A stretch of DNA of 64,000 bases from Lachnospiraceae bacterium (lineage in GTDB: Bacteria; Bacillota; Clostridia; Lachnospirales; Lachnospiraceae), in contig CABJAW010000003.1 of assembly GCA_902363665.1 (NCBI GenBank), forward strand, positions 62,001-126,000, read 5' to 3'. The notes under the pieces were generated by a model that made no database searches, was not told where the DNA came from, and worked only from the letters and a program-made list of their open reading frames with translations. A program made the position numbers and the translations under genes. Below are positions 17,934 to 25,045 of this stretch, in pieces. Position 1 is the first letter of the stretch. Each line of letters begins with the position of its first letter.

Positions 17934-18272
17934 GATCTGTATGTATCTGTTCTATTTTCAACACAAAAAGGACAATATCCTCTTTTGGGAAAAATAAAAC
18001 TTCTGGATCATGCGTGTCAGAGTCTATATAGCAATTATACTTTTACTACTCTTATTGACCGTTTCACAAGTCTGCGCGTCTGGCGCATCGCGGTTATCAA
18101 AGGAACCTACTTATAAAATTTGAGCTTTTAACTCAATCAATAAGGTAACCAAAGTTACCATAATCGGCAGTGGACCCGGCTGTCCGTATGGCCTTAACCC
18201 TGATAGGGTGGTCCAAAACAATTGCTTTCAAAAGACTCTGTCTGGTACTCTGTATCTTCGTCTTCCAAAATC
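17934..18272 (-). ncRNA. Structured leader RNA of the polyamine operon, unidentified
   Basis: About 340 bases lie between the inferred start of transcription and the attenuator hairpin, with no credible gene. Listed 5' to 3' on the minus strand, they hold a compact three-way junction (closing stem 18210-18215/18171-18176, arm 205-209/197-201, arm 191-193/178-180). A six-base hairpin GGTAAC/GTTACC (18144-18159), a TTGAG/CTCAA hairpin (18120-18136) and a TGCGC/GCGCA hairpin near 18075 follow. I could not match it to a riboswitch class I know. It may sense polyamine, arginine or agmatine, or be an independent small RNA. Confidence 0.5.
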
Positions 18273-18278
18273 TGGTTT

Positions 18279-18307
18279 ATCATACCATTTCAAAAAAGAA
18301 CTGTCAA
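18279..18307 (-). promoter_or_regulatory. Promoter of the polyamine operon leader
   Basis: The minus strand reads TTGACA (18302-18307), 17 bases, TATGAT (18279-18284). Transcription would start near 18272, about 440 bases before the speA ATG. It lies directly after the crp/fnr gene, whose end is about 70 bases away. Confidence 0.8.
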
Positions 18308-18376
18308 TAATAAATCACGAAGGAAATTGAAAAAAAGTTCCGTCTTTGGGCTGTTTATGAATCTCTTTGCTTCGTA

Positions 18377-19024
18377 TCAATTCTCCAGAACAGGAATCCG
18401 CAGTTTTTTTCCATCCTTTTCAATAATGCCCTCATCTGATAGCATTTTCAATTCGCGCATCATAGCGCTGCGATCCACACTTAAATATTCTGCCATGGAG
18501 GTATAGGACATAGGAAGGGTAAAGCAGTTACTTTTGCATTCCTCCGCGGTAAAATGCAGATATGCCATAATTTTCTTTTTGGTGCTGCCGCGTGAAAGTA
18601 CAAAGATACGGTTTGCCTGCCGACTGGCATGCATAGCAATCATCTGCAGCAGGTTGCTGACCAGCTGACTGTGAAAGCTGCAGGCATTTTCACAGCGCTT
18701 GACCACATGCTCGTAATCGATAAAGAGTACGCGCGTTTTTGATTTTGCGCAGACATAGTAATGCTGAGATTCTTCCGGGAGGAGAAAGGGTTCGCCGAAA
18801 ACGCCGTCTTTTTTCAGTTCATCCAGCAGATATTGCTTTCCCTCTTCATCGCAGCAGTATACAGAGGCCTGACCGTCCAGGATCAGACCAATTTTTTTCA
18901 TTGAGCTGGAATATTCCATGATTGTCTCATTATTTTGAAAGGATGTTTCGCGCATGCGGAAACAGACACGCATCCGCTCCTGCTCCTCTTTGGTTATGTA
19001 AGAAAATAAAGTAACTTCCGTCAT
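18377..19024 (-). CDS. Crp/Fnr family transcriptional regulator
   Basis: The protein has a cyclic-nucleotide-binding-type beta-roll (about residues 15-120, with G-E-P-F-L at the phosphate-cassette position). A dimerisation helix and a winged helix-turn-helix follow (recognition region S-M-A-E-Y-L-S-V-D-R-S-A-M-M-R-E-L). No FNR-type N-terminal cysteine cluster is visible, so the ligand is unknown. The longest start at 19075 lacks a ribosome-binding site. The ATG at 19024 follows AAAGGA at 12 bases and gives about 215 residues. It is divergent from the flavodiiron gene. A hairpin-repeat copy overlaps its own -35 region, so autoregulation and control of the neighbour are plausible. Confidence 0.85.
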   Translation of the reverse strand: MTEVTLFSYITKEEQERMRVCFRMRETSFQNNETIMEYSSSMKKIGLILDGQASVYCCDEEGKQYLLDELKKDGVFGEPFLLPEESQHYYVCAKSKTRVLFIDYEHVVKRCENACSFHSQLVSNLLQMIAMHASRQANRIFVLSRGSTKKKIMAYLHFTAEECKSNCFTLPMSYTSMAEYLSVDRSAMMRELKMLSDEGIIEKDGKKLRIPVLEN

Positions 19025-19111
19025 CGATGTCTGTTTTCCTTTCTGTGCAGAGCACTCTTTCCAGGTGCGGGGCATTCTTTGTGAAACGTTACAGGGATTC
19101 CTTGTGATTTG

Positions 19112-19139
19112 ATTTTATAAGTAGTGAAACAGATTGCAA
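19112..19139 (-). promoter_or_regulatory. Promoter of the Crp/Fnr gene
   Basis: The minus strand reads TTGCAA (19134-19139), 16 bases, TAAAAT (19112-19117). The -35 box lies within a copy of the dispersed hairpin (19127-19149), whose loop contains the TTGCAA. Confidence 0.6.
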
Positions 19140-19149
19140 GTATCTGTTT
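19127..19149. repeat. Dispersed hairpin copy 2 (AAACAGAT-N7-ATCTGTTT)
   Basis: Eight-base perfect arms and the seven-base loop TGCAAGT. Compared with copy 1, three stem positions have changed together with their partners (G-C to A-T), so pairing has been kept while the sequence changed. It lies in the crp/fnr to flavodiiron intergenic region. Confidence 0.8.
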
Positions 19150-19184
19150 GACTCACTTAAAAGAATACTCTGATTTTGTTGTAT

Positions 19185-19219
19185 TTGCAACAGATTTTCT
19201 GCTGCAATGTGGTTATAAT
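19185..19219 (+). promoter_or_regulatory. Flavodiiron gene promoter with palindromic operator
   Basis: A 23-base imperfect palindrome with half sites TTGCA-N-CAGA and TCTG-N-TGCAA spans 19185-19207. It is followed at once by the -10 box TATAAT (19214-19219). No good -35 hexamer is present, which fits a regulated promoter. The centre lies about 30 bases upstream of the inferred start. The site size suits a Crp/Fnr dimer, encoded divergently. Confidence 0.65.
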
Positions 19220-19306
19220 ACCATCAAGTTCATTCAAAGACCAATAGAAAGGCAAATCAGTAGAAAACTGGTTGTCTGCGTTGACAAATAACGAAGGAGA
19301 GATCAT

Positions 19307-21097
19307 ATGAAAATCACAGATACCATCAAATATGCAGGCGTAAACGACCATCAGGTAGACCTTTTCGAGGGACAGTATAAAGTTCCAAACGGCATGTCCT
19401 ATAATTCCTACGTGATCCTGGATGAGAAAGTGGCTGTTATGGATACGGTAGATGCTAATTTTACACATGAATGGCTCGATAATCTGGAGCAGATTCTGGA
19501 CGGCCGCAAACCGGATTACCTGATTGTACAGCATATGGAACCGGATCATGCGGCAAACGTGGCAAATTTTCTGAAGGTTTATCCGGATACGACAGTTGTG
19601 GCAAATGTAAAGACCTTCCAGATGATCCGCAACTTCTTCGGCCTTGATCTGGAGAACCAGAAGCTGGTGGTGGAAAACGGCGGAACCTTAAGTCTTGGCA
19701 GACATAACCTTACCTTTGTCTTTGCGCCGATGGTACACTGGCCGGAAGTCATGGTGACGTATGACAGCACGGATAAAGTACTCTTCTCTGCCGATGGCTT
19801 CGGAAAATTCGGTGCGCTGGATGCAGAGGAAGACTGGGATGATGAGGCACGCAGATATTTTATCGGAATCGTCGGAAAATATGGCCCGCAGGTTCAGAAG
19901 CTGTTAAAGGTGGCTGCCGGTTTGGATATTCAGATCATCTGCCCGCTTCACGGACCGGTTCTTACTGAAAATCTCGGACATTATATCGGACTGTATGATA
20001 CATGGTCTTCCTATACCCCTGAGACAGAAGGAATTGTAATCGCCTACACTTCTGTATACGGTCACACGAAAAAAGCAGTGGAAATTCTGGCCGATAAACT
20101 GCGCGGAAAAGGATGTCCCAAAGTTGTTGTCTACGATCTTGCACGGGATGATATGTCATTGGCATTATCTGATGCGTTCCGTTACAGCAAACTGGTACTG
20201 GCCACCACAACTTATAATGCAGGCATTTATCCGTTTATGAATGATTATATCACCCGTCTGGTAGAGCATAATTTCCAGAATCGCACGGTGGGTATTATTG
20301 AAAACGGTTCCTGGGCACCGCTCGCTGCAAAGGTTATGAAAGAAATGCTTTCCTGCTGCAAAAAAATAAACTGGCTGGATACGACGGTAAAAATTCTTTC
20401 AGCAGTAAATCCGGAAAATAAGGATCAGCTGGAAGCGATGGCTGGCGAGCTCTGCAAAGAATATATTGCGCAGAACGATACACTTGCCAACAAGAACGAT
20501 ATGACTGCTCTTTTCCGGATCGGATATGGTCTTTATGTCGTCACCTCCAATGATGGTAAAAAAGATAATGGATTGATCGTGAATACCGTGACGCAGCTCA
20601 CCGATACGCCGAACCGTATCGCAGTAAATATCAACAAGGCAAACTATTCCCATCATGTGATCAAACAGACGGGAGTGCTCAATGTAAACTGTCTGTCGGT
20701 AGATGCACCATTCTCAGTATTCCAGCAGTTCGGATTTCAGTCCGGACGTAGCGTGGACAAATTTGCCGGTCAGAATGTATACCGTTCTGATAACGGTCTT
20801 GTCTTTCTGGATAAATACATCAATGCATTTATGTCACTGAAGGTGGAGCAGTACGTTGATCTTGGCACACATGGAATGTTCATCTGCAGTGTGACGGAGG
20901 CCCGCGTGATGAACGATCTCGATACGATGACCTATACCTACTATCAGAAAAATGTAAAACCAAAGCCTGAAACGGAGGGAAAGAAAGGATTTGTCTGCAA
21001 GGTGTGCGGATATATCTATGAAGGCGATGAACTTCCGGATGACTTTATCTGCCCGCTGTGCAAGCATGGAGTGGCTGATTTTGAACCGATTGAATAG
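19307..21097 (+). CDS. fprA: Flavodiiron protein with C-terminal flavin reductase and rubredoxin domains
   Basis: Flavodiiron proteins reduce O2 to water and/or NO to N2O in anaerobes. The 596 residues contain, in order: a metallo-beta-lactamase-like diiron domain (ligands in Q-H-M-E-P-D-H, the D of S-A-D-G-F-G, and P-L-H-G); a flavodoxin domain (about 250-395, A-Y-T-S-V-Y-G-H-T); a flavin reductase-like domain (about 415-545); and a rubredoxin (C-K-V-C-G and C-P-L-C-K). Moorella uses separate FprA and Hrb proteins for these parts, so here the electron donor chain is fused to the reductase. GGAG lies eight bases before the ATG. The gene is divergent from a Crp/Fnr regulator. Confidence 0.93.
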   Translation: MKITDTIKYAGVNDHQVDLFEGQYKVPNGMSYNSYVILDEKVAVMDTVDANFTHEWLDNLEQILDGRKPDYLIVQHMEPDHAANVANFLKVYPDTTVVANVKTFQMIRNFFGLDLENQKLVVENGGTLSLGRHNLTFVFAPMVHWPEVMVTYDSTDKVLFSADGFGKFGALDAEEDWDDEARRYFIGIVGKYGPQVQKLLKVAAGLDIQIICPLHGPVLTENLGHYIGLYDTWSSYTPETEGIVIAYTSVYGHTKKAVEILADKLRGKGCPKVVVYDLARDDMSLALSDAFRYSKLVLATTTYNAGIYPFMNDYITRLVEHNFQNRTVGIIENGSWAPLAAKVMKEMLSCCKKINWLDTTVKILSAVNPENKDQLEAMAGELCKEYIAQNDTLANKNDMTALFRIGYGLYVVTSNDGKKDNGLIVNTVTQLTDTPNRIAVNINKANYSHHVIKQTGVLNVNCLSVDAPFSVFQQFGFQSGRSVDKFAGQNVYRSDNGLVFLDKYINAFMSLKVEQYVDLGTHGMFICSVTEARVMNDLDTMTYTYYQKNVKPKPETEGKKGFVCKVCGYIYEGDELPDDFICPLCKHGVADFEPIE

Positions 21098-21106
21098 TGT
21101 GTAATT

Positions 21107-21248
21107 GTAACTGTTCAGAGCCAAGCAAAATTTCATAAAACAGGTGGAAAATGCTTGTATTTTTAAGCCTGTTTTTGAAATTTTATTTGGCGGATACGCC
21201 ACACCGACGAAATGCGTAGCATTTTGGAGGTTGGCTCTGAACAGTTAC
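21107..21248. mobile_element. 142-bp MITE with 18-bp terminal inverted repeats and 8-bp target duplication (IS66-like)
   Basis: GTAACTGTTCAGAGCCAA (21107-21124) is repeated perfectly in inverse orientation at 21231-21248. The element is flanked by the direct repeat GTGTAATT at 21099-21106 and 21249-21256. Termini starting GTAA and an 8-bp duplication are characteristic of IS66-family elements. The interior has no transposase frame and includes a stem AAACAGG/CCTGTTT. It sits two bases of duplication after the fprA stop codon and separates the gene from the hairpin at 21284. Confidence 0.88.
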
Positions 21249-21283
21249 GTGTAATTAATGAAAAAGTAAAAGATTTAGAAACA

Positions 21284-21318
21284 AGAGGCAGCGTCAAATT
21301 TTTTCGGACGCTGCCTCT
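21284..21318 (+). terminator. Terminator-like hairpin downstream of fprA
   Basis: Perfect 12-base arms AGAGGCAGCGTC and GACGCTGCCTCT with an 11-base T-rich loop. The following bases are not a strong U-run. It was probably the fprA terminator before the MITE inserted between the gene and the hairpin. The stretch from here to the acetyltransferase stop at 21475 shows nothing else I can support. Confidence 0.6.
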
Positions 21319-21474
21319 GATTTGTGGAAGTGTTCTACAGGTTTAATTTGCTGAAGGCAAAAACGTAACGCTGAAATTTCGTGTTAAAAGGATTATAATC
21401 GCAGCCGTGCGCCATGCAGATGAGCCCCTGTTTGTATGAACAGAATTATGTATGATTGTAAAATTACAGGATGC

Positions 21475-22020
21475 TCACAGCTCGAGCCGCATATACACAA
21501 GCTCCTGAAAACCTGCCGTTTTGGAGCGAAATCCCTTCGGATTTCGACCGTATTCCTGAAAGCCAACGCTCTGATACAGTGCGATAGCTCTGGTATTGTC
21601 TGCGACAACGTCCAGTTCCAGCTGAACATATCCGGCTTCTTTAGCGCACTGCACGCAAGCGTTGATCAGTGCGCGGCCGATGCCAAATCCCCAGTATTCT
21701 TTTAGAATGCTGATTCCGAATTCAGCGCGGTGTTTTACCTTATATTTTGCACCGACTGCATCAATTCCGGCAATACCGGCCAGTATTCCGTCTTTGAAAG
21801 CCAGAATTTCAATTTCATTTTCACTGTCTGTTTTCTTCTGCAGATATTCCGCTTCCTCTGCGACGGTGTGACTGCTTTCCTCCAGATAAGACAGCAGGTA
21901 GTCTGTTTCCATATGTGTCTGCATAAAAATATCGAGCATTGCTGCTCCATCTTCGGCGGTGCCGTTTCGCAGCTGGAGTGTAGTTCCGTTTTTTAATGGG
22001 ATTGTCTTTTCATATTTCAT
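21475..22020 (-). CDS. GNAT family N-acetyltransferase
   Basis: This 181-residue single-domain GNAT protein has a typical motif A (E-Y-W-G-F-G-I-G-R-A-L) binding the acetyl-CoA pyrophosphate and the motif B region N-T-R-A-I-A-L-Y-Q-S-V-G-F. The substrate cannot be told from sequence. GAAGG precedes the ATG. It stands alone between the fprA/MITE region and the symporter gene, both of which have their own signals. Confidence 0.88.
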   Translation of the reverse strand: MKYEKTIPLKNGTTLQLRNGTAEDGAAMLDIFMQTHMETDYLLSYLEESSHTVAEEAEYLQKKTDSENEIEILAFKDGILAGIAGIDAVGAKYKVKHRAEFGISILKEYWGFGIGRALINACVQCAKEAGYVQLELDVVADNTRAIALYQSVGFQEYGRNPKGFRSKTAGFQELVYMRLEL

Positions 22021-22106
22021 GGGCGAATACCTTCTGGATTTTGAGTGAAAGCAGGTGTTTTGCGTTTATGCTTTAAGAAACCGCAGCCAGTCATTGAAAT
22101 TCCTTT

Positions 22107-23345
22107 TTAGTTCTTTGCTTTTGCTGCATTTCTGCGTTCGCGTTTCTCTTCCAGATTGGAAACGACGATCGTGCAGGCTGCATCGCCTGTGATGTTGACG
22201 GTTGTACGGCCCATATCAAAGATACGGTCGATACCTGCTACCAGTGCGATACCGTCTACCGGAAGTCCCACAGAAGTAAGTACCATAGCGAGCATGACCA
22301 TACCTGCGCCCGGTACACCTGCCGTTCCGATTGATGCCAGTGTTGCGGTGAGCACGATGGTCAGCATCTGCGGAAGTGTCAGATGAATGCCATAGCAGGC
22401 TGCGATAAAGATTGCACAGACACCCTGGTAAATTGCGGTACCGTCCATGTTAATCGTGGCGCCAAGAGGAAGAACAAAAGAGGCCACTTCTTTTTTTGCA
22501 CCGAGCTTTTCCGTGCAGCTCATATTGATCGGAAGTGTTCCTACGGAAGAAGCACTGGAAAATGCAAACATGATCGCCGGAAGCATGCCCTTGAAGAATT
22601 TGACCGGGCTCATACCACCCATCGTCTTTACGGTGATGGAATAAACGACAACGGCATGTACGATGTAGCAGATGTACGCGGCGAGAAGTACCATCGCCAG
22701 AGAACCGATAATGGCCGGTCCGTTTGATGCGATGACCGGACAGAGCAGACAAAAGACACCGATCGGGGAGAGCTTTAAGATCAGCTCCATACATTTCATA
22801 AAAATATCATTGAGGTCGTTGAACGCATTGACAACGCGGATGTTTTTTTCGCCGACCAGAATGATAGAAAATCCGAGCAGAATTGCCATTACGATGATCT
22901 GGAGCATGTTCGCCTCAACCATCGGGGAAACGAAATTGGACGGGAAAATGTTTACCAGTGTGTCCATAAATGAGGTAGAAGCAGCCGCTTCGTAGCTCAG
23001 ATCAGTTGTCGCAACGACCGGAAACAGACCCTTGAACAGATTTCCGCCGATCAGTCCGACGGTAACGGCAAATGCGGTCGTACAAAGATAAAAGCATACC
23101 GTTTTCAGTCCAATCGCGCCGACTTTTCTGATATCGCTCATGGAAATAATACCGCACATGATCGAAAACAGGACGATCGGAACGACGATAAATTTCACGA
23201 GATTCAGAAAGATCGTACCGAATGGCTTGATGTACGAATTTGCGAAATCCGCATGGCTCTGGATAAGCAGACCGACCAGGATCGCAAGGATCAGCGCGAT
23301 AAAGATTTGCATTGCGAGTGACATTTTTTTCTTTTGTTGTTTCAT
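22107..23345 (-). CDS. Dicarboxylate/amino acid:cation symporter (DAACS family)
   Basis: This multi-pass membrane transporter of 412 residues has the Glt-type core. It shows a serine-rich re-entrant loop (A-F-S-S-A-S-S-V-G-T-L-P), the cation-binding N-M-D-G-T-A-I-Y-Q motif and G-V-P-G-A-G in the second hairpin. Likely substrates are glutamate, aspartate, serine/threonine or C4-dicarboxylates, taken up with Na+ or H+. The ATG at 23345 with AAAGGAG nine bases upstream was chosen over an upstream start at 23402 that lies in the leader hairpin region. It has its own promoter and a terminator-like hairpin in its leader. Confidence 0.92.
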   Translation of the reverse strand: MKQQKKKMSLAMQIFIALILAILVGLLIQSHADFANSYIKPFGTIFLNLVKFIVVPIVLFSIMCGIISMSDIRKVGAIGLKTVCFYLCTTAFAVTVGLIGGNLFKGLFPVVATTDLSYEAAASTSFMDTLVNIFPSNFVSPMVEANMLQIIVMAILLGFSIILVGEKNIRVVNAFNDLNDIFMKCMELILKLSPIGVFCLLCPVIASNGPAIIGSLAMVLLAAYICYIVHAVVVYSITVKTMGGMSPVKFFKGMLPAIMFAFSSASSVGTLPINMSCTEKLGAKKEVASFVLPLGATINMDGTAIYQGVCAIFIAACYGIHLTLPQMLTIVLTATLASIGTAGVPGAGMVMLAMVLTSVGLPVDGIALVAGIDRIFDMGRTTVNITGDAACTIVVSNLEEKRERRNAAKAKN

Positions 23346-23379
23346 AACTACAACTCCTTTAACTGAAAGTTTTTCTGAA

Positions 23380-23410
23380 AAAGGGCATTGCCATTGTAGC
23401 AATGCCTTTT
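23380..23410. terminator. Hairpin between miaB and the symporter gene
   Basis: GGCATTGC (23384-23391) pairs with GCAATGCC (23399-23406), with flanking A and T runs extending the stem to 12 bases. On the minus strand it is followed by CTTTTT. It serves as the miaB terminator but lies downstream of the symporter promoter at 23421-23449, so it is also in that gene's 5' leader. Confidence 0.75.
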
Positions 23411-23420
23411 CGTTACTTTG

Positions 23421-23449
23421 ATTATATCAGCTTTCTGTGCCAAGCACAA
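23421..23449 (-). promoter_or_regulatory. Promoter of the symporter gene
   Basis: The minus strand reads TTGTGC (23444-23449), 17 bases, TATAAT (23421-23426). The predicted transcript starts just before the terminator-like hairpin at 23380-23410. Confidence 0.65.
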
Positions 23450-23469
23450 TCATTATCTAAACAAAATCT

Positions 23470-24921
23470 TTACGCTTCTGCTCTCTCTCCGTAATAGTAA
23501 AATCCCATACATTCCTTCAGATAAACAGGAACAATCTCTCCGATCATCGAAGCATCGCCCGGGAAATGAACGAGCAGGTTGTTGCTGAGACGCCCGGTGA
23601 CCAGATGGCTGTCCTGCTCATTGACGGATTCGACAAGTACCGGAAGTGTCTGTCCCTGTACACGCAGGGACTGCTCTCTTGAGATATCCTGCACGAGCGT
23701 GAGCAGACGGTTGAAGCGGTCTTTCACGACATCTTCCGGGATCTGGTTTTCCATTGCGGCGGCCGGGGTGCCGGTACGTTTCGAATAGATGAAAGTGAAG
23801 GCGCTGTCGTACCGTACTTTGCGGACGACATCAAGCGTTTCCTGGAAATCCTCTTCTGTCTCGCCCGGGAAGCCGACGATGATGTCTGTTGTGAGGGAAA
23901 GATCCGGAATCTCACGGCGCAGTTTTTCGGCAAGGGCGAGATACTGCTCTTTTGTATAGCGGCGGTTCATGCGGCGCAGAATCTCGGTACTTCCGGACTG
24001 AAGCGGCAGATGCAGGTGACGGCAGATTTTTTTTGAGTGCTTCATTACCTGGATCAGCTCATCAGAGAGATCCTTCGGATGTGACGTCATGAAACGGATG
24101 CGTTCCAGTCCATCGATCTTTTCCACCTCGGTGAGCAGCTGAGCAAAAGTGATCGGCTCCTCCAGATTTTTTCCGTAGGAATTGACGTTCTGGCCAAGCA
24201 GCATGATTTCTTTTACGCCGTCTGCAACAAGAGTACGGATCTCTTTTAAGATATCTTCCGGTCTGCGGCTTCGCTCCCGTCCGCGGACGTAAGGAACGAT
24301 GCAGTAGCTGCAGAAGTTGTTGCAGCCGAACATGATGTTGACACCGGATTTGAATGGATAAGTACGCTCAGCCGGAAGATCCTCCACAATTTTGTCGGTA
24401 TCTTTCCAGATATCGAATACGGTGCGGTCGGATTCCATTGCGGTCGTCAGAAGTTCGGCAAACTTGTAAATGTTGTGGGTACCGAAAACAAGATCAACAA
24501 AGCGGTAGCTTTTTTTCAGTTTTTCGATGACTTCCGGTTCCTGCATCATACACCCGCACAGACTGATGAGCATATGCGGATTTTTCTTTTTCAGTCCGTT
24601 TAAGTAGCCGAGGCGGCCATATACCTTCAGATTGGCGTTCTCACGGACGGTACACGTATTATAGAGAACGAAATCAGCTTCCTCGTTCTCCGTAAGTTCA
24701 TAGCCGATCAGCTCAAGGATGCCGCGCAGCTTTTCGGAGTCGCGGGCATTCATCTGGCAGCCAAAGGTTTTGATACAGGCCTGCAGCTTTCGGCCAAGCT
24801 CTGCTTCCTTTTGGGCAAGCAGTACCCGGGCCTTTTTCATAAAGTAATACTGGCGCTGTGGTTCCTGCGCCGGAGCACCCTGCGACAGGTCGATCTCGTC
24901 AAAATTTATCTCGTTTGTCAT
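23470..24921 (-). CDS. miaB: tRNA-2-methylthio-N6-dimethylallyladenosine synthase
   Basis: MiaB is a radical-SAM methylthiotransferase acting on the i6A37 made by MiaA. The 483 residues contain the N-terminal cluster cysteines in T-F-G-C-Q-M-N, Y-N-T-C-T-V-R-E and L-C-G-C-M-M-Q, then the radical SAM motif C-N-N-F-C-S-Y-C and a C-terminal TRAM domain. The ATG at 24921 has AAAGGA seven bases upstream; the frame to 24987 has no such site. It is downstream of the proA fusion gene and ends at the hairpin near 23400. Confidence 0.96.
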   Translation of the reverse strand: MTNEINFDEIDLSQGAPAQEPQRQYYFMKKARVLLAQKEAELGRKLQACIKTFGCQMNARDSEKLRGILELIGYELTENEEADFVLYNTCTVRENANLKVYGRLGYLNGLKKKNPHMLISLCGCMMQEPEVIEKLKKSYRFVDLVFGTHNIYKFAELLTTAMESDRTVFDIWKDTDKIVEDLPAERTYPFKSGVNIMFGCNNFCSYCIVPYVRGRERSRRPEDILKEIRTLVADGVKEIMLLGQNVNSYGKNLEEPITFAQLLTEVEKIDGLERIRFMTSHPKDLSDELIQVMKHSKKICRHLHLPLQSGSTEILRRMNRRYTKEQYLALAEKLRREIPDLSLTTDIIVGFPGETEEDFQETLDVVRKVRYDSAFTFIYSKRTGTPAAAMENQIPEDVVKDRFNRLLTLVQDISREQSLRVQGQTLPVLVESVNEQDSHLVTGRLSNNLLVHFPGDASMIGEIVPVYLKECMGFYYYGERAEA

Positions 24922-25045
24922 GGAATATCCTTTCTGTTTCTGATCTGAAGCGTGTACGGAAAATGCTTTCCGCGGCATGTGTGTCATAATTTGCGGAAAT
25001 GATTTTTAAACACACATGGGTACCGTTTTGGTACGCTTTGGCAGG

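Noticed and set aside
18196..18215. T-box-like AGGGTGGTCC on the plus strand
   Set aside because: No plus-strand gene or terminator follows; it is the complement of the speA-leader three-way junction.
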